From assembly GCA_018663165.1 (NCBI GenBank), contig JABJES010000277.1, positions 1 through 17,812 on the forward strand: a stretch of 17,812 bases of DNA, written 5' to 3'. Shown here piece by piece: positions 1-6,780 of the stretch. Under the pieces are notes generated by a model. It had not been told where the DNA came from. It made no database searches and saw only the letters and a program-made list of their open reading frames with translations. A program made the translations under genes and the position numbers. Positions within the stretch are counted from its first letter, which is position 1, and each line of letters starts with the position of its first letter. The DNA comes from Rhodospirillaceae bacterium (GTDB lineage: Bacteria; Pseudomonadota; Alphaproteobacteria; UBA11136).

Positions 1-965
1 ATAAAAGCGGCAACACAGACGCCGCCGATCCATTCCCCATCGCCCTGCTGCTGTCGATTGCCTATGCCGCCACCATCGGTGGCCTGGGCACCCTGATCGG
101 CACCGTCCCTAACGCCCTGTTCGCCGGTTATATGAACGAAGAATATGGAATGCAAATCGGTTTTGCCCAATGGATGCTGGTCGGCGTACCCGTGGCCGTG
201 GTTCTTCTCGGCTTTACCTGGTGGGTGCTGACCCGATGGGCCTTTGCCATCGGACAAACGAAAATGGATGGAGTCGAAAAAATTATCCAGGCCGAGCTGG
301 ATGCCATGGGGCCGATCTCACGGGGGGAGAAACTAACGGCTCTGGTTTTCGCCTGTGTCGCTATTGCCTGGATTACCCGGCCACTGATCCAGGAGATTTT
401 CCCCGGCCTTGGCATCAGTGATCCCGGCATCGCCATTATCGGGGCGCTGGCCCTTTTTCTGGTGCCCGTTGACTGGCGCCGCGGCATTTTTATTCTCGAC
501 CGGGAATGGGCGCACAAATTGCCCTGGAGTGTGATGATCCTGTTTGGCGGTGGCCTCAGCCTTGCCGCAGCGGTAACCGCCAGCGGCCTGGCTTTATCGA
601 TCGGCGACATGCTCTCGGCCTTCGAGAGCTGGCCCCAATTCGCCATCATCGTGGCGGTGATCGCCCTGGTTATCTATTTAACCGAATTGACCAGCAATAC
701 GGCGACGACGGTTGTCTTCCTGCCGATCACGGCGGCCCTTGCCCTGCTCGTCGGGCTGACCCCGGTTGATCTGATGGTGCCGGCGGTGCTGGCCGCCAGC
801 TGCGCCTTTATGCTGCCGGTCGCCACCCCGCCCAATGCCATCATCTTCGGCAGTGGTAAACTCAACGTCCCACAAATGGCGCGGGCCGGATTTATGATTA
901 ATTTCGGTGCCATCGTACTCATCACCATCGCCGCCTATAGTTTGATCCCGGCGGTATTTGGTTAA
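1..965 (+). CDS. SLC13/DASS-family anion:sodium symporter, C-terminal part (5' end outside window)
   Basis: The reading frame is open from position 3, upstream of the first in-window ATG at 132, so this is the 3' part of a longer gene. About 320 residues are visible, roughly the last two thirds of a typical family member. It begins inside the first ion/substrate-binding region (GGLGTLIGTVPNALFAG) and contains the matching second half: TELTSNTATTVVFLP with the SNT signature, then MLPVATPPNAIIFGSG. Several hydrophobic membrane segments lie between and after these. Known family members import di- or tricarboxylates, sulfate or similar anions with sodium across the inner membrane. The substrate cannot be read from this fragment. 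The family assignment is firm; the substrate is open. The next gene starts 61 bases downstream on the same strand, so co-transcription is possible. Confidence 0.9.
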   Translation, partial: KSGNTDAADPFPIALLLSIAYAATIGGLGTLIGTVPNALFAGYMNEEYGMQIGFAQWMLVGVPVAVVLLGFTWWVLTRWAFAIGQTKMDGVEKIIQAELDAMGPISRGEKLTALVFACVAIAWITRPLIQEIFPGLGISDPGIAIIGALALFLVPVDWRRGIFILDREWAHKLPWSVMILFGGGLSLAAAVTASGLALSIGDMLSAFESWPQFAIIVAVIALVIYLTELTSNTATTVVFLPITAALALLVGLTPVDLMVPAVLAASCAFMLPVATPPNAIIFGSGKLNVPQMARAGFMINFGAIVLITIAAYSLIPAVFG

Positions 966-1026
966 AGAAGCAAAGCCATGATAGCCTACGCTCACATGCA
1001 TCAATCTTACTGGGGGGTAAAACCAT

Positions 1027-1806
1027 ATGAAGATGACAAAAATAATTGCTATTGGCGCTTTTCTAAGCCTCGGCTTTAGCATCCAAGCCTATGGCGCCGA
1101 AGTCTGTAAGGGATATGGACCACAGACGCCAAGAGACATCAGCAGCAAGGCCGGTTCAAACGCGCATACGTATACACAAGCGCCAGCGTCTAAAGACATG
1201 AATTTGTGCAATATTCATTTCCATACCCAAGCTGAGCATAAGGGGCCGGGATTCTCGGTCTCCGCCGGTGGTGGAGATCATGGCGGCTTTAAATGTAATG
1301 AAACGGCGTCACTGACAAAAGCCGAACTCAAAGGTCCGGGGGCCTGTAACGGCGTTAAACCCGGAGATACGGTCGAAATGCACTGGGTCTATACCTCGTG
1401 TAATGCGACGCCGGGCGAAGGCCTGGGTTCGTGCCTGTCGGATAAATGTGCAACCCCTCAATTGAGGGTTGAGACGCAGGTTTTCCTCGCGGTCAATGAT
1501 CCAAATGCTGCCGATTTTGCTTCATTCACGTACGGCGGCAACATAGTCAACGCTCTGCACCAACCTAAAATCCTGCCAACAGGAACCGGCAAGCCGGTCA
1601 TTTTTACGGGCTCCACAACAGGGCCTTCATTTACCGAGAAAAAATGTTCTCCCCTGCAGGTCACATGGAACGTTCGTCCTTCATGTAAGAAGATCGATAT
1701 CGCCTCCCTCAACAAATGGTGTGAGAGTAACGTTTTCAATGAAGATCATGCTCACGGCATTCGCCAACTCGTGACGTCTCCAGAGTTGCTGTCAATAATC
1801 CCGTAG
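1027..1806 (+). CDS. Putative secreted delta-class carbonic anhydrase
   Basis: A 259-residue protein with an N-terminal Sec-type signal peptide: lysines at 2 and 5, a hydrophobic stretch at about 6-20, and likely cleavage around residues 21-24. The mature part has ten cysteines (27, 61, 90, 107, 125, 136, 141, 207, 220, 232), as expected for a disulfide-stabilised periplasmic protein. The pattern CNIHFHTQAEHKG (61-73) followed by VEMHWVYTSC (116-125) resembles the three-histidine zinc site of delta carbonic anhydrases, so His64, His66 and His119 are inferred ligands. The C-terminal EDHAHGIRQLV also fits that family from memory. The expected reaction is CO2 plus water to bicarbonate plus a proton. 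A G-run at about 1012-1017 can serve as ribosome binding site for ATG 1027; the ATG at 1033 is an alternative. Activity is inferred, not shown. Confidence 0.75.
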   Translation: MKMTKIIAIGAFLSLGFSIQAYGAEVCKGYGPQTPRDISSKAGSNAHTYTQAPASKDMNLCNIHFHTQAEHKGPGFSVSAGGGDHGGFKCNETASLTKAELKGPGACNGVKPGDTVEMHWVYTSCNATPGEGLGSCLSDKCATPQLRVETQVFLAVNDPNAADFASFTYGGNIVNALHQPKILPTGTGKPVIFTGSTTGPSFTEKKCSPLQVTWNVRPSCKKIDIASLNKWCESNVFNEDHAHGIRQLVTSPELLSIIP

Positions 1807-1814
1807 GACAAGAC

Positions 1815-1844
1815 CGGCGAGGGTTTTCTTTGAGGCCCTCGCCG
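1815..1844. terminator. Hairpin between convergent genes, possible bidirectional terminator
   Basis: A 9-bp perfect inverted repeat (1815-1823 with 1836-1844, core GGCGAGGG/CCCTCGCC) encloses a 12-base loop. It sits exactly between the stop of the carbonic anhydrase gene and the stop of rluC on the other strand. Neither strand has a good T tract after the stem, so it is not a classical intrinsic terminator. Its position suggests it limits read-through from both sides or protects the 3' ends. Confidence 0.45.
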
Positions 1845-1848
1845 CCGC

Positions 1849-2841
1849 CTAAAGCTTCGCCTCAACTTCGGCGAAGGGATCGCCGTCATCTTCCGGCGAC
1901 AGGCCAAAGAGTTTCCAGGTCGCCGCCATGTGATCTGGCAAGGGTGCCGTCACCCGTAATTCTTTATTGCCGGCCAATGGCAAAACGATCTCGCGGGCAT
2001 GGAGATGAAGCTGGGTTGAAATGTCTTCGCCGTCGAGAAATGAGTCGCGGCCGCCGTATTTACCATCGCCCTGGATCGGCACACCGATTTCAGCGCAATG
2101 AACCCGCAACTGATGGGTGCGCCCGGTAATCGGCCACAGGGCCAGCCAGGCCGCCTTGCGACCGACGGTTTCAACAGTGGCATAAAGGGTGGTCGCCTTG
2201 CGGGCGTCTTTTGTTCCGGTCGCCACCCGTTCTCCGCCATGGCCGCGTTTTTTGGACAGAGGCATGTCGATACGGCCTTTTTCAGGACGCGGCACACCAA
2301 TGACAAAGGCCCAGTAAATTTTGCGGGTTTCATGTTTGCGGAAAATCCCGGCCATCCGGGCAGCCGAGGTTACGTTGCGCGCCAGCACCAGAACGCCGGA
2401 AGTATCCTTATCAAGACGATGGACCAGACGGGGCGGTTCCTTGGCACCGAATTTCAGTGCCTCCAACATACCGTCGAGATGATGAATGATCTTGGTGCCG
2501 CCCTGAACCGCAAGACCCGCCGGTTTGTTAATGACCAGAATGTCATCATCCTTATAAAGTACGGTCGCGCGCAGTTTGTCGGCCTCTTCGCGTCCGATCC
2601 ACTGGCGTTTAGGTGCGCGGGGCGCTTTATCTTCCTCGCTTAACGGGGGGATGCGAATAGTCTGGCCCGACACAAGGCGCAGCCCGGCCTTGGCGCGGGC
2701 TCCATCAACCCGTACCTCGCCCTTGCGCAGGGATTTTTCAAGGCGACCGTGGGACAACCCTGGGAAATGCCGCTTGAACCATCGGTCAAGTCGCAGCCCA
2801 TCTTCCTCAGCCGACACCTCTTTATGGGAAACTTGCGACAT
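1849..2841 (-). CDS. rluC: RluA-family 23S rRNA pseudouridine synthase (RluC-like)
   Basis: A 330-residue enzyme that isomerises uridines in 23S rRNA to pseudouridine. Residues about 15-65 form an S4-type RNA-binding domain (LDRWFKRHFPGLSHGRLEK). The catalytic domain follows, with the family motif HRLDKDTSG at 141-149; Asp144 is the expected catalytic aspartate. Further RluA-type landmarks are INKPAGLAVQGG (about 105-115) and GRTHQLRVH near the C-terminus. The S4 domain plus length fits RluC/RluD; RluC is preferred from the crcB/rarA neighbourhood, but the exact target uridines cannot be read here. The ATG lies 9 bases after the crcB stop. No clear Shine-Dalgarno sequence precedes it, so translation probably depends on coupling to crcB. 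It is the last gene of the htrA-rarA-crcB-rluC unit. Confidence 0.88.
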   Translation of the reverse strand: MSQVSHKEVSAEEDGLRLDRWFKRHFPGLSHGRLEKSLRKGEVRVDGARAKAGLRLVSGQTIRIPPLSEEDKAPRAPKRQWIGREEADKLRATVLYKDDDILVINKPAGLAVQGGTKIIHHLDGMLEALKFGAKEPPRLVHRLDKDTSGVLVLARNVTSAARMAGIFRKHETRKIYWAFVIGVPRPEKGRIDMPLSKKRGHGGERVATGTKDARKATTLYATVETVGRKAAWLALWPITGRTHQLRVHCAEIGVPIQGDGKYGGRDSFLDGEDISTQLHLHAREIVLPLAGNKELRVTAPLPDHMAATWKLFGLSPEDDGDPFAEVEAKL

Positions 2842-2850
2842 AAAAGACGA

Positions 2851-3231
2851 TTAGTGAAAAATAAAGCGCACGGCCATCATGCCGAAGGCAAGGCCGCTGA
2901 CGCCAAGTAAGACAGAGACTGACGCATAGCCCAGAGCAAGCCCGGTCTGGCCACGCTCAAGAAGGGTCATCATGTCGAGGGAAAGAGTGGAAAAGGTCGT
3001 AAAGCTGCCGATAAAGCCAGCGACCAGCATCGCGCGCAACTCACCGCCGATAGACCAGACAGTGGCCGAAACCTCAACCAAAGCCCCGAGCATAAAGGAG
3101 CCGAGAATATTGACGATAATCGTGCCAAAGGGAAAATTGGAGCCAAACAGATAGCCAGCCTGGATCATCACCAGATAACGGGCGACAGCGCCCAGTGCGC
3201 CACCAGCGGCAATCGATAAAATGATATTCAT
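2851..3231 (-). CDS. crcB: Fluoride efflux channel CrcB/Fluc
   Basis: A 126-residue inner-membrane protein with four hydrophobic segments, the standard size for the dimeric Fluc fluoride channel, which lets fluoride leak out of the cell. Family landmarks are GGALGAVARY (10-19), FPFGTIIVNILGSF (33-46, with the pore asparagine at 41) and GFIGSFTTFSTL (72-83). The usual TTFSTF box reads TTFSTL here, so the second pore-lining phenylalanine is replaced by leucine at residue 83. The start ATG overlaps the rarA stop as ATGA, and a G-rich ribosome binding site precedes it. No fluoride riboswitch can sit directly upstream because the region is rarA coding sequence, so expression is probably constitutive with the operon. 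Confidence 0.93.
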   Translation of the reverse strand: MNIILSIAAGGALGAVARYLVMIQAGYLFGSNFPFGTIIVNILGSFMLGALVEVSATVWSIGGELRAMLVAGFIGSFTTFSTLSLDMMTLLERGQTGLALGYASVSVLLGVSGLAFGMMAVRFIFH

Positions 3232-4574
3232 GTCTCCCCCCCCTCGCCGTCTGATGTATCGAGATCAGTGGCTTTTAATACTCCAGCGCGGAGCTTTTCC
3301 CAATAGACAAGGCGTTTGCCTATTTCCCGTTCGAACCCGCGCTCCAGAGGCTGATAAAAGTTTTGCCGCGCCATGTCTTCGGGAAAATAATTCTGCCCTG
3401 AAAAACCTTCTGGCGTATCGTGATCATACTGATAGCCCTTGCCATAACCAATATCCTTCATGAGATCGGTTGGAGCATTGAGAATATGCTTGGGCGGCAT
3501 CAGCGAGCCGGTTTCCCTGGCCACACTCATGGCGGATTTAAAAGCCTTATAGGCAGCATTGGATTTGGGCGCTGTGGCAAGGTAAATAACGCAATGAGCC
3601 AGTGCCAGATCACCCTCGGGAGAGCCGAGCCGTTCATAGGATTCCCAGGCCGCCAATGAGACAGGAAGAGCTTGCGTATCGGCCAGGCCGATATCTTCCG
3701 AGGCAAAGCGAACCAGGCGACGGGCAATATATTTGGGGTCCTCGCCACCGGTCAGCATCCGCGCCAGCCAGTACAGGGCGGCGTCAGTATCAGAGCCGCG
3801 CAGGGATTTGTGCAAGGCGCTGATGAGATTGAAATGGCCTTCCTGGGATTTATCGTAAAGCGGTGCGCGACGCTGAACCGTTTCGACCAGCTTGGCCGTA
3901 TCCAGCTCTTTCACCGTACCGTCAGGGCCCGGCGGAAGAGCATAGAGTTCTTCTACAAGATTGAGCAGATAGCGTCCGTCGCCATCCCCCATGGCCCGCA
4001 ACGCGGCCCTGGCATCGCCATTGAGTGGCAAAGGACGGCCCTCAATTTTCTCTGCCCTTTCAATCAGTTGCTCAAGGCCGGAATCATCCAGCCGGTTGAG
4101 AATAAGGACCTGACAGCGGGACAGAAGAGCGGCGTTGAGTTCAAAGGATGGATTTTCCGTCGTCGCCCCGACAAGGATCACCGTGCCGTTTTCAACAAAA
4201 GGCAGAAAGCCATCCTGTTGAGCCCGATTGAACCGGTGAATTTCGTCAATAAAAAGGAGCGTCCCCTGACCCAGATCACGGCGATTTTTCGCCTCGTCAA
4301 AAACGCGCCTTAGATCGGCAACACCAGAAAACACCGCCGACATGGGCTCGAAATAAAGATCACTGGTTTCGGCCATTAGCCGGGCGATGGTCGTCTTGCC
4401 GACGCCGGGCGGCCCCCACAGAACAATCGAGGCGAGGCGACCCGTATTCGCCATACGCCCGATCGGCCCCTCGGGTCCAAGAAGATGATCCTGGCCGATT
4501 ACCTCGCCAAGAGAGGCGGGTCGCAGACGGTCCGCAAGAGGCCGCGGTGCCTGAGACTCGAAAAGTGTGGTCAC
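3228..4574 (-). CDS. rarA: Replication-associated recombination AAA+ ATPase RarA (MgsA)
   Basis: A 448-residue cytoplasmic AAA+ ATPase related to clamp-loader subunits and RuvB, acting at stalled replication forks. Visible motifs are RPLADRLRP near the N-terminus, Walker A GPPGVGKT at 54-61, Walker B LLFIDEIH at 106-113 and a sensor-1-like GATTENPSFE shortly after. The C-terminal half carries the RarA-type region with GSDTDAALYWLARML and a late YPHD-like stretch (GYQYDHDTPEGF). The start is GTG, in GTGA overlap with the htrA stop, and an AGGA stands 9 bases upstream. No ATG occurs until residue 41, inside the conserved domain, so GTG is required. The downstream stop overlaps the crcB start by ATGA. 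Confidence 0.94.
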   Translation of the reverse strand: MTTLFESQAPRPLADRLRPASLGEVIGQDHLLGPEGPIGRMANTGRLASIVLWGPPGVGKTTIARLMAETSDLYFEPMSAVFSGVADLRRVFDEAKNRRDLGQGTLLFIDEIHRFNRAQQDGFLPFVENGTVILVGATTENPSFELNAALLSRCQVLILNRLDDSGLEQLIERAEKIEGRPLPLNGDARAALRAMGDGDGRYLLNLVEELYALPPGPDGTVKELDTAKLVETVQRRAPLYDKSQEGHFNLISALHKSLRGSDTDAALYWLARMLTGGEDPKYIARRLVRFASEDIGLADTQALPVSLAAWESYERLGSPEGDLALAHCVIYLATAPKSNAAYKAFKSAMSVARETGSLMPPKHILNAPTDLMKDIGYGKGYQYDHDTPEGFSGQNYFPEDMARQNFYQPLERGFEREIGKRLVYWEKLRAGVLKATDLDTSDGEGGET

Positions 4575-6079
4575 TGCTTATATTCCTGGCTCAAAATCTT
4601 GCCCCCGCGATTGACAGAGAAAATAAATGATTGAGCAGGCGCGGCGAGAATATTATGAAGCTGTTTGGCCGATTTGATATCAATCGTATTGAGCTTGATG
4701 ACCAGATCCCCAGGCCTGAATCCGAGCCTCTGGGCTGGAGCCCCTTGTCGAATTTGAGTGATCACCACACCTTCTGCAAGATCATCAAGACCAAGCTCAA
4801 TATTAAAGGATGGCGAGAGATTGGCCACCGTTGCGCCGGACAGGGGATGATCTCCACTTAAAGCGGTTACGTCACGGGGCGGAATCTCGGGTGGCGGAGC
4901 AAGAGGAAGATCGAGATTTATTTTACGGTTTTGTCGAAGAATTTCGAGAGAAGCCACCCCCCCGATAGGCAGAGTAGCAATGCGAAAGCGCATGGATTCG
5001 AGATCAACAACTTCCTTGCCATCGACAGTGATAACGACATCACCGATCTTCAACCCCGCCGATTCGGCCGGACTAAACCGGCGAACCTTGTTGATAAGAA
5101 CACCAAGCGGGCGCGAAAGCCCCATTGAGGCGGCAATATCAGCCGTTACCGCCTGACCAGAAGCGCCAATCCACGGACGCACCACAGGGCCACCATTGGC
5201 TGCCCCGGCGATAACCGGCTTCAGCATATTGACAGGGATAGCGAATCCGAGACCGTTGGACCCACCGCTTTTGGTAAATATCGCCGTATTTATACCCACC
5301 AGACGGCCATTCATATCGACGAGCGCACCGCCAGAATTCCCAGGATTAATGGCGGCATCTGTCTGGATGAAAAAACGAAAATCACTGGCCCCGAGCGAAC
5401 TTCGGCCAGCAACAGCCGACACAATCCCGCTGGTAACGGTTTGGGTAAAACCAAAGGGATTACCGATGGCAAGCACAAGGTCGCCGACCTCCAGCATATC
5501 GGAATCGCCAAAGCTGATCATCGGCAGAGGTTTGCCACCGGTGTCTACCTTGAGCACGGCAAGATCGGTCTGCTTGTCGGTGCTGATAATCTCGGCCTTG
5601 AACTCACGCCGATCAGCAAGAACAACCTTAATCTGGTCGCTGCCCTTGATGACATGATAACTGGTGACGATAAGCCCGTCCTTGTCGACGATGACACCCG
5701 ACCCCAGAGAATTTTGGGTCCGTTTTCGTTCCCGCCCCTGCATCTTGAACTTGTCACCGAAGAACTGGCGGAAAAATGGATCATTTAAAAGAGGCGAAAC
5801 CGCCTTTTGCGTCACCACCCGGCTGGTATAGATATTGACCACCGCAGGCGCGACCTTTTTTACAATCGGCGCAAATGAAAGAAGAATTTGCTGTTCATTT
5901 TGGGGGGCAATCCGGCCAGATGGCGCCGTGGGAGACGGCGATTGCATGGGGTCAGGATTGGTCCATTGCCCGGCAAAGGCAAGGCCGGGCAGGATGAAAA
6001 CCGCCAGAAAGAGTACACTGGATAAGGAAACCGGCGTCACCAGCCGGAAAAGAGGTAAAAACCTATCGGATCTGGCCAT
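4571..6079 (-). CDS. Do-type periplasmic serine protease (HtrA/DegP/DegQ family)
   Basis: A 502-residue HtrA protease that degrades or chaperones misfolded envelope proteins. It has a signal peptide (hydrophobic stretch about 18-36, cleavage near AFA), then a trypsin-like domain with catalytic His142 (VTSYHVI), Asp172 (TDLAVLKVD) and Ser249 (NPGNSGGALVD). Two PDZ domains follow, at about 300-395 and 415-495. Two ATGs are adjacent (6082 and 6079). The GGAG site at 6086-6089 is 3 bases from the first and 6 from the second, so the second is chosen; the difference is one methionine. The gene starts just past the ribosomal operon terminator and leads the htrA-rarA-crcB-rluC unit. I found no convincing stress-sigma promoter in the 57 bases ahead of it. 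DegP and DegQ cannot be separated from sequence alone. Confidence 0.95.
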   Translation of the reverse strand: MARSDRFLPLFRLVTPVSLSSVLFLAVFILPGLAFAGQWTNPDPMQSPSPTAPSGRIAPQNEQQILLSFAPIVKKVAPAVVNIYTSRVVTQKAVSPLLNDPFFRQFFGDKFKMQGRERKRTQNSLGSGVIVDKDGLIVTSYHVIKGSDQIKVVLADRREFKAEIISTDKQTDLAVLKVDTGGKPLPMISFGDSDMLEVGDLVLAIGNPFGFTQTVTSGIVSAVAGRSSLGASDFRFFIQTDAAINPGNSGGALVDMNGRLVGINTAIFTKSGGSNGLGFAIPVNMLKPVIAGAANGGPVVRPWIGASGQAVTADIAASMGLSRPLGVLINKVRRFSPAESAGLKIGDVVITVDGKEVVDLESMRFRIATLPIGGVASLEILRQNRKINLDLPLAPPPEIPPRDVTALSGDHPLSGATVANLSPSFNIELGLDDLAEGVVITQIRQGAPAQRLGFRPGDLVIKLNTIDIKSAKQLHNILAAPAQSFIFSVNRGGKILSQEYKQ

Positions 6080-6136
6080 CATCTGCTCCGTCTGAAATTT
6101 CCTGCAAACCTTGAGGAATCTATATTACACATGATC

Positions 6137-6170
6137 AAAAAAAAAGAGGCAGCCCTGTGCTGAGGCTGCC
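6137..6170 (-). terminator. Intrinsic terminator of the ribosomal protein super-operon
   Basis: On the minus strand a 7-bp GC-rich stem (GGCAGCC/GGCTGCC, plus-strand arms 6164-6170 and 6148-6154) with a 9-base loop is followed by TC and nine consecutive T. This is a textbook Rho-independent terminator, placed 46 bases after the rplQ stop. On the plus strand the same stem is followed by only four T, so termination in that direction would be weak. Confidence 0.95.
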
Positions 6171-6215
6171 CCTTTTCAGAACTTGTTCCGGCAGATCGCC
6201 GGGGGACTGGAAGAC

Positions 6216-6650
6216 TTATTCTTCGGGCGGAAGCTCCATCGATTCGAGCTCCTCGGCATGGCGGATCTTGTCTTCCGCACCCTTGGCTTCCGTATCACGG
6301 TCAACCAGCTCGATAAAGGCCAGCGGCGCGCAATCGCCATAACGGAATCCCGCTTTGAGAACCCGCGTATAGCCACCTGGACGCGATTTATAACGTTCGG
6401 CAATTGTGCTGAAAAGTTTGCTGACGATGACCGGATCACGGAGAGTCGATAAGGCCTGACGACGAGCATGGAGCGAGCCGCGTTTGCCCAGCGTGATCAG
6501 CTTTTCGACAATCGGGCGCAGATCCTTTGCTTTGGGCAAAGTCGTCTTGATCTGCTCATGATCAATCAGAGATGCGGCCATATTGGCAAACATCGCCTTA
6601 CGGTGTTCACGGGTCCGGTTAAGTTTACGTCCGCTCATACGATGACGCAT
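6216..6650 (-). CDS. rplQ: 50S ribosomal protein L17
   Basis: A 144-residue L17, a large-subunit protein located near the peptide exit tunnel. The N-terminus MRHRMSGRKLNRTREHR is the diagnostic L17 start, followed by the conserved core ending in YTRVLKAGFRYGDCAPLAFIELVDR. It is somewhat longer than the E. coli protein because of an acidic C-terminal extension (from about residue 118, ending ELPPEE). A strong AAGGAG lies 6 bases before the ATG. It is the last gene of the super-operon, directly ahead of the intrinsic terminator. A 117-base gap separates it from rpoA, large for this operon. Confidence 0.98.
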   Translation of the reverse strand: MRHRMSGRKLNRTREHRKAMFANMAASLIDHEQIKTTLPKAKDLRPIVEKLITLGKRGSLHARRQALSTLRDPVIVSKLFSTIAERYKSRPGGYTRVLKAGFRYGDCAPLAFIELVDRDTEAKGAEDKIRHAEELESMELPPEE

Positions 6651-6741
6651 GACATGCTCCTTTTTTCATCAGGGCCTCGCACACGAAGCCGATTTCATTT
6701 CCCTTACCGCCGCGATCAGTTAGATCATGCACGGCAAGGGG

Positions 6742-6780
6742 GGACCTTTATGGTCCGGATCTGGAACCTAGTAGGGTTCC
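6742..6780 (-). other. Two tandem hairpins at the rpoA stop and in the rpoA-rplQ gap
   Basis: On the minus strand the first inverted repeat (6763-6768 with 6775-6780, GGAACC/GGTTCC, 6-base loop) spans the rpoA stop codon. The second (5 bp, GGACC/GGTCC, 6742-6746 with 6752-6756, 5-base loop) follows 6 bases later. No T tract follows, so they are not a classical terminator. They could act as an RNA processing or stabilising element between rpoA and rplQ. The stems are short, and function is inference. Confidence 0.4.

Noticed and set aside
966..1026. Separate promoter for the carbonic anhydrase gene
   Set aside because: No pair of -35 and -10 boxes with acceptable spacing could be found by eye; the gap shows only a G-rich ribosome binding site.
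2851..3300. Possible fluoride riboswitch ahead of crcB
   Set aside because: The upstream region is rarA coding sequence with an ATGA overlap, and I see no riboswitch-like leader.
3672..4313. Plus-strand open frame of 213 codons inside rarA
   Set aside because: It lies wholly within the sure rarA gene and reads as low-similarity antisense sequence.
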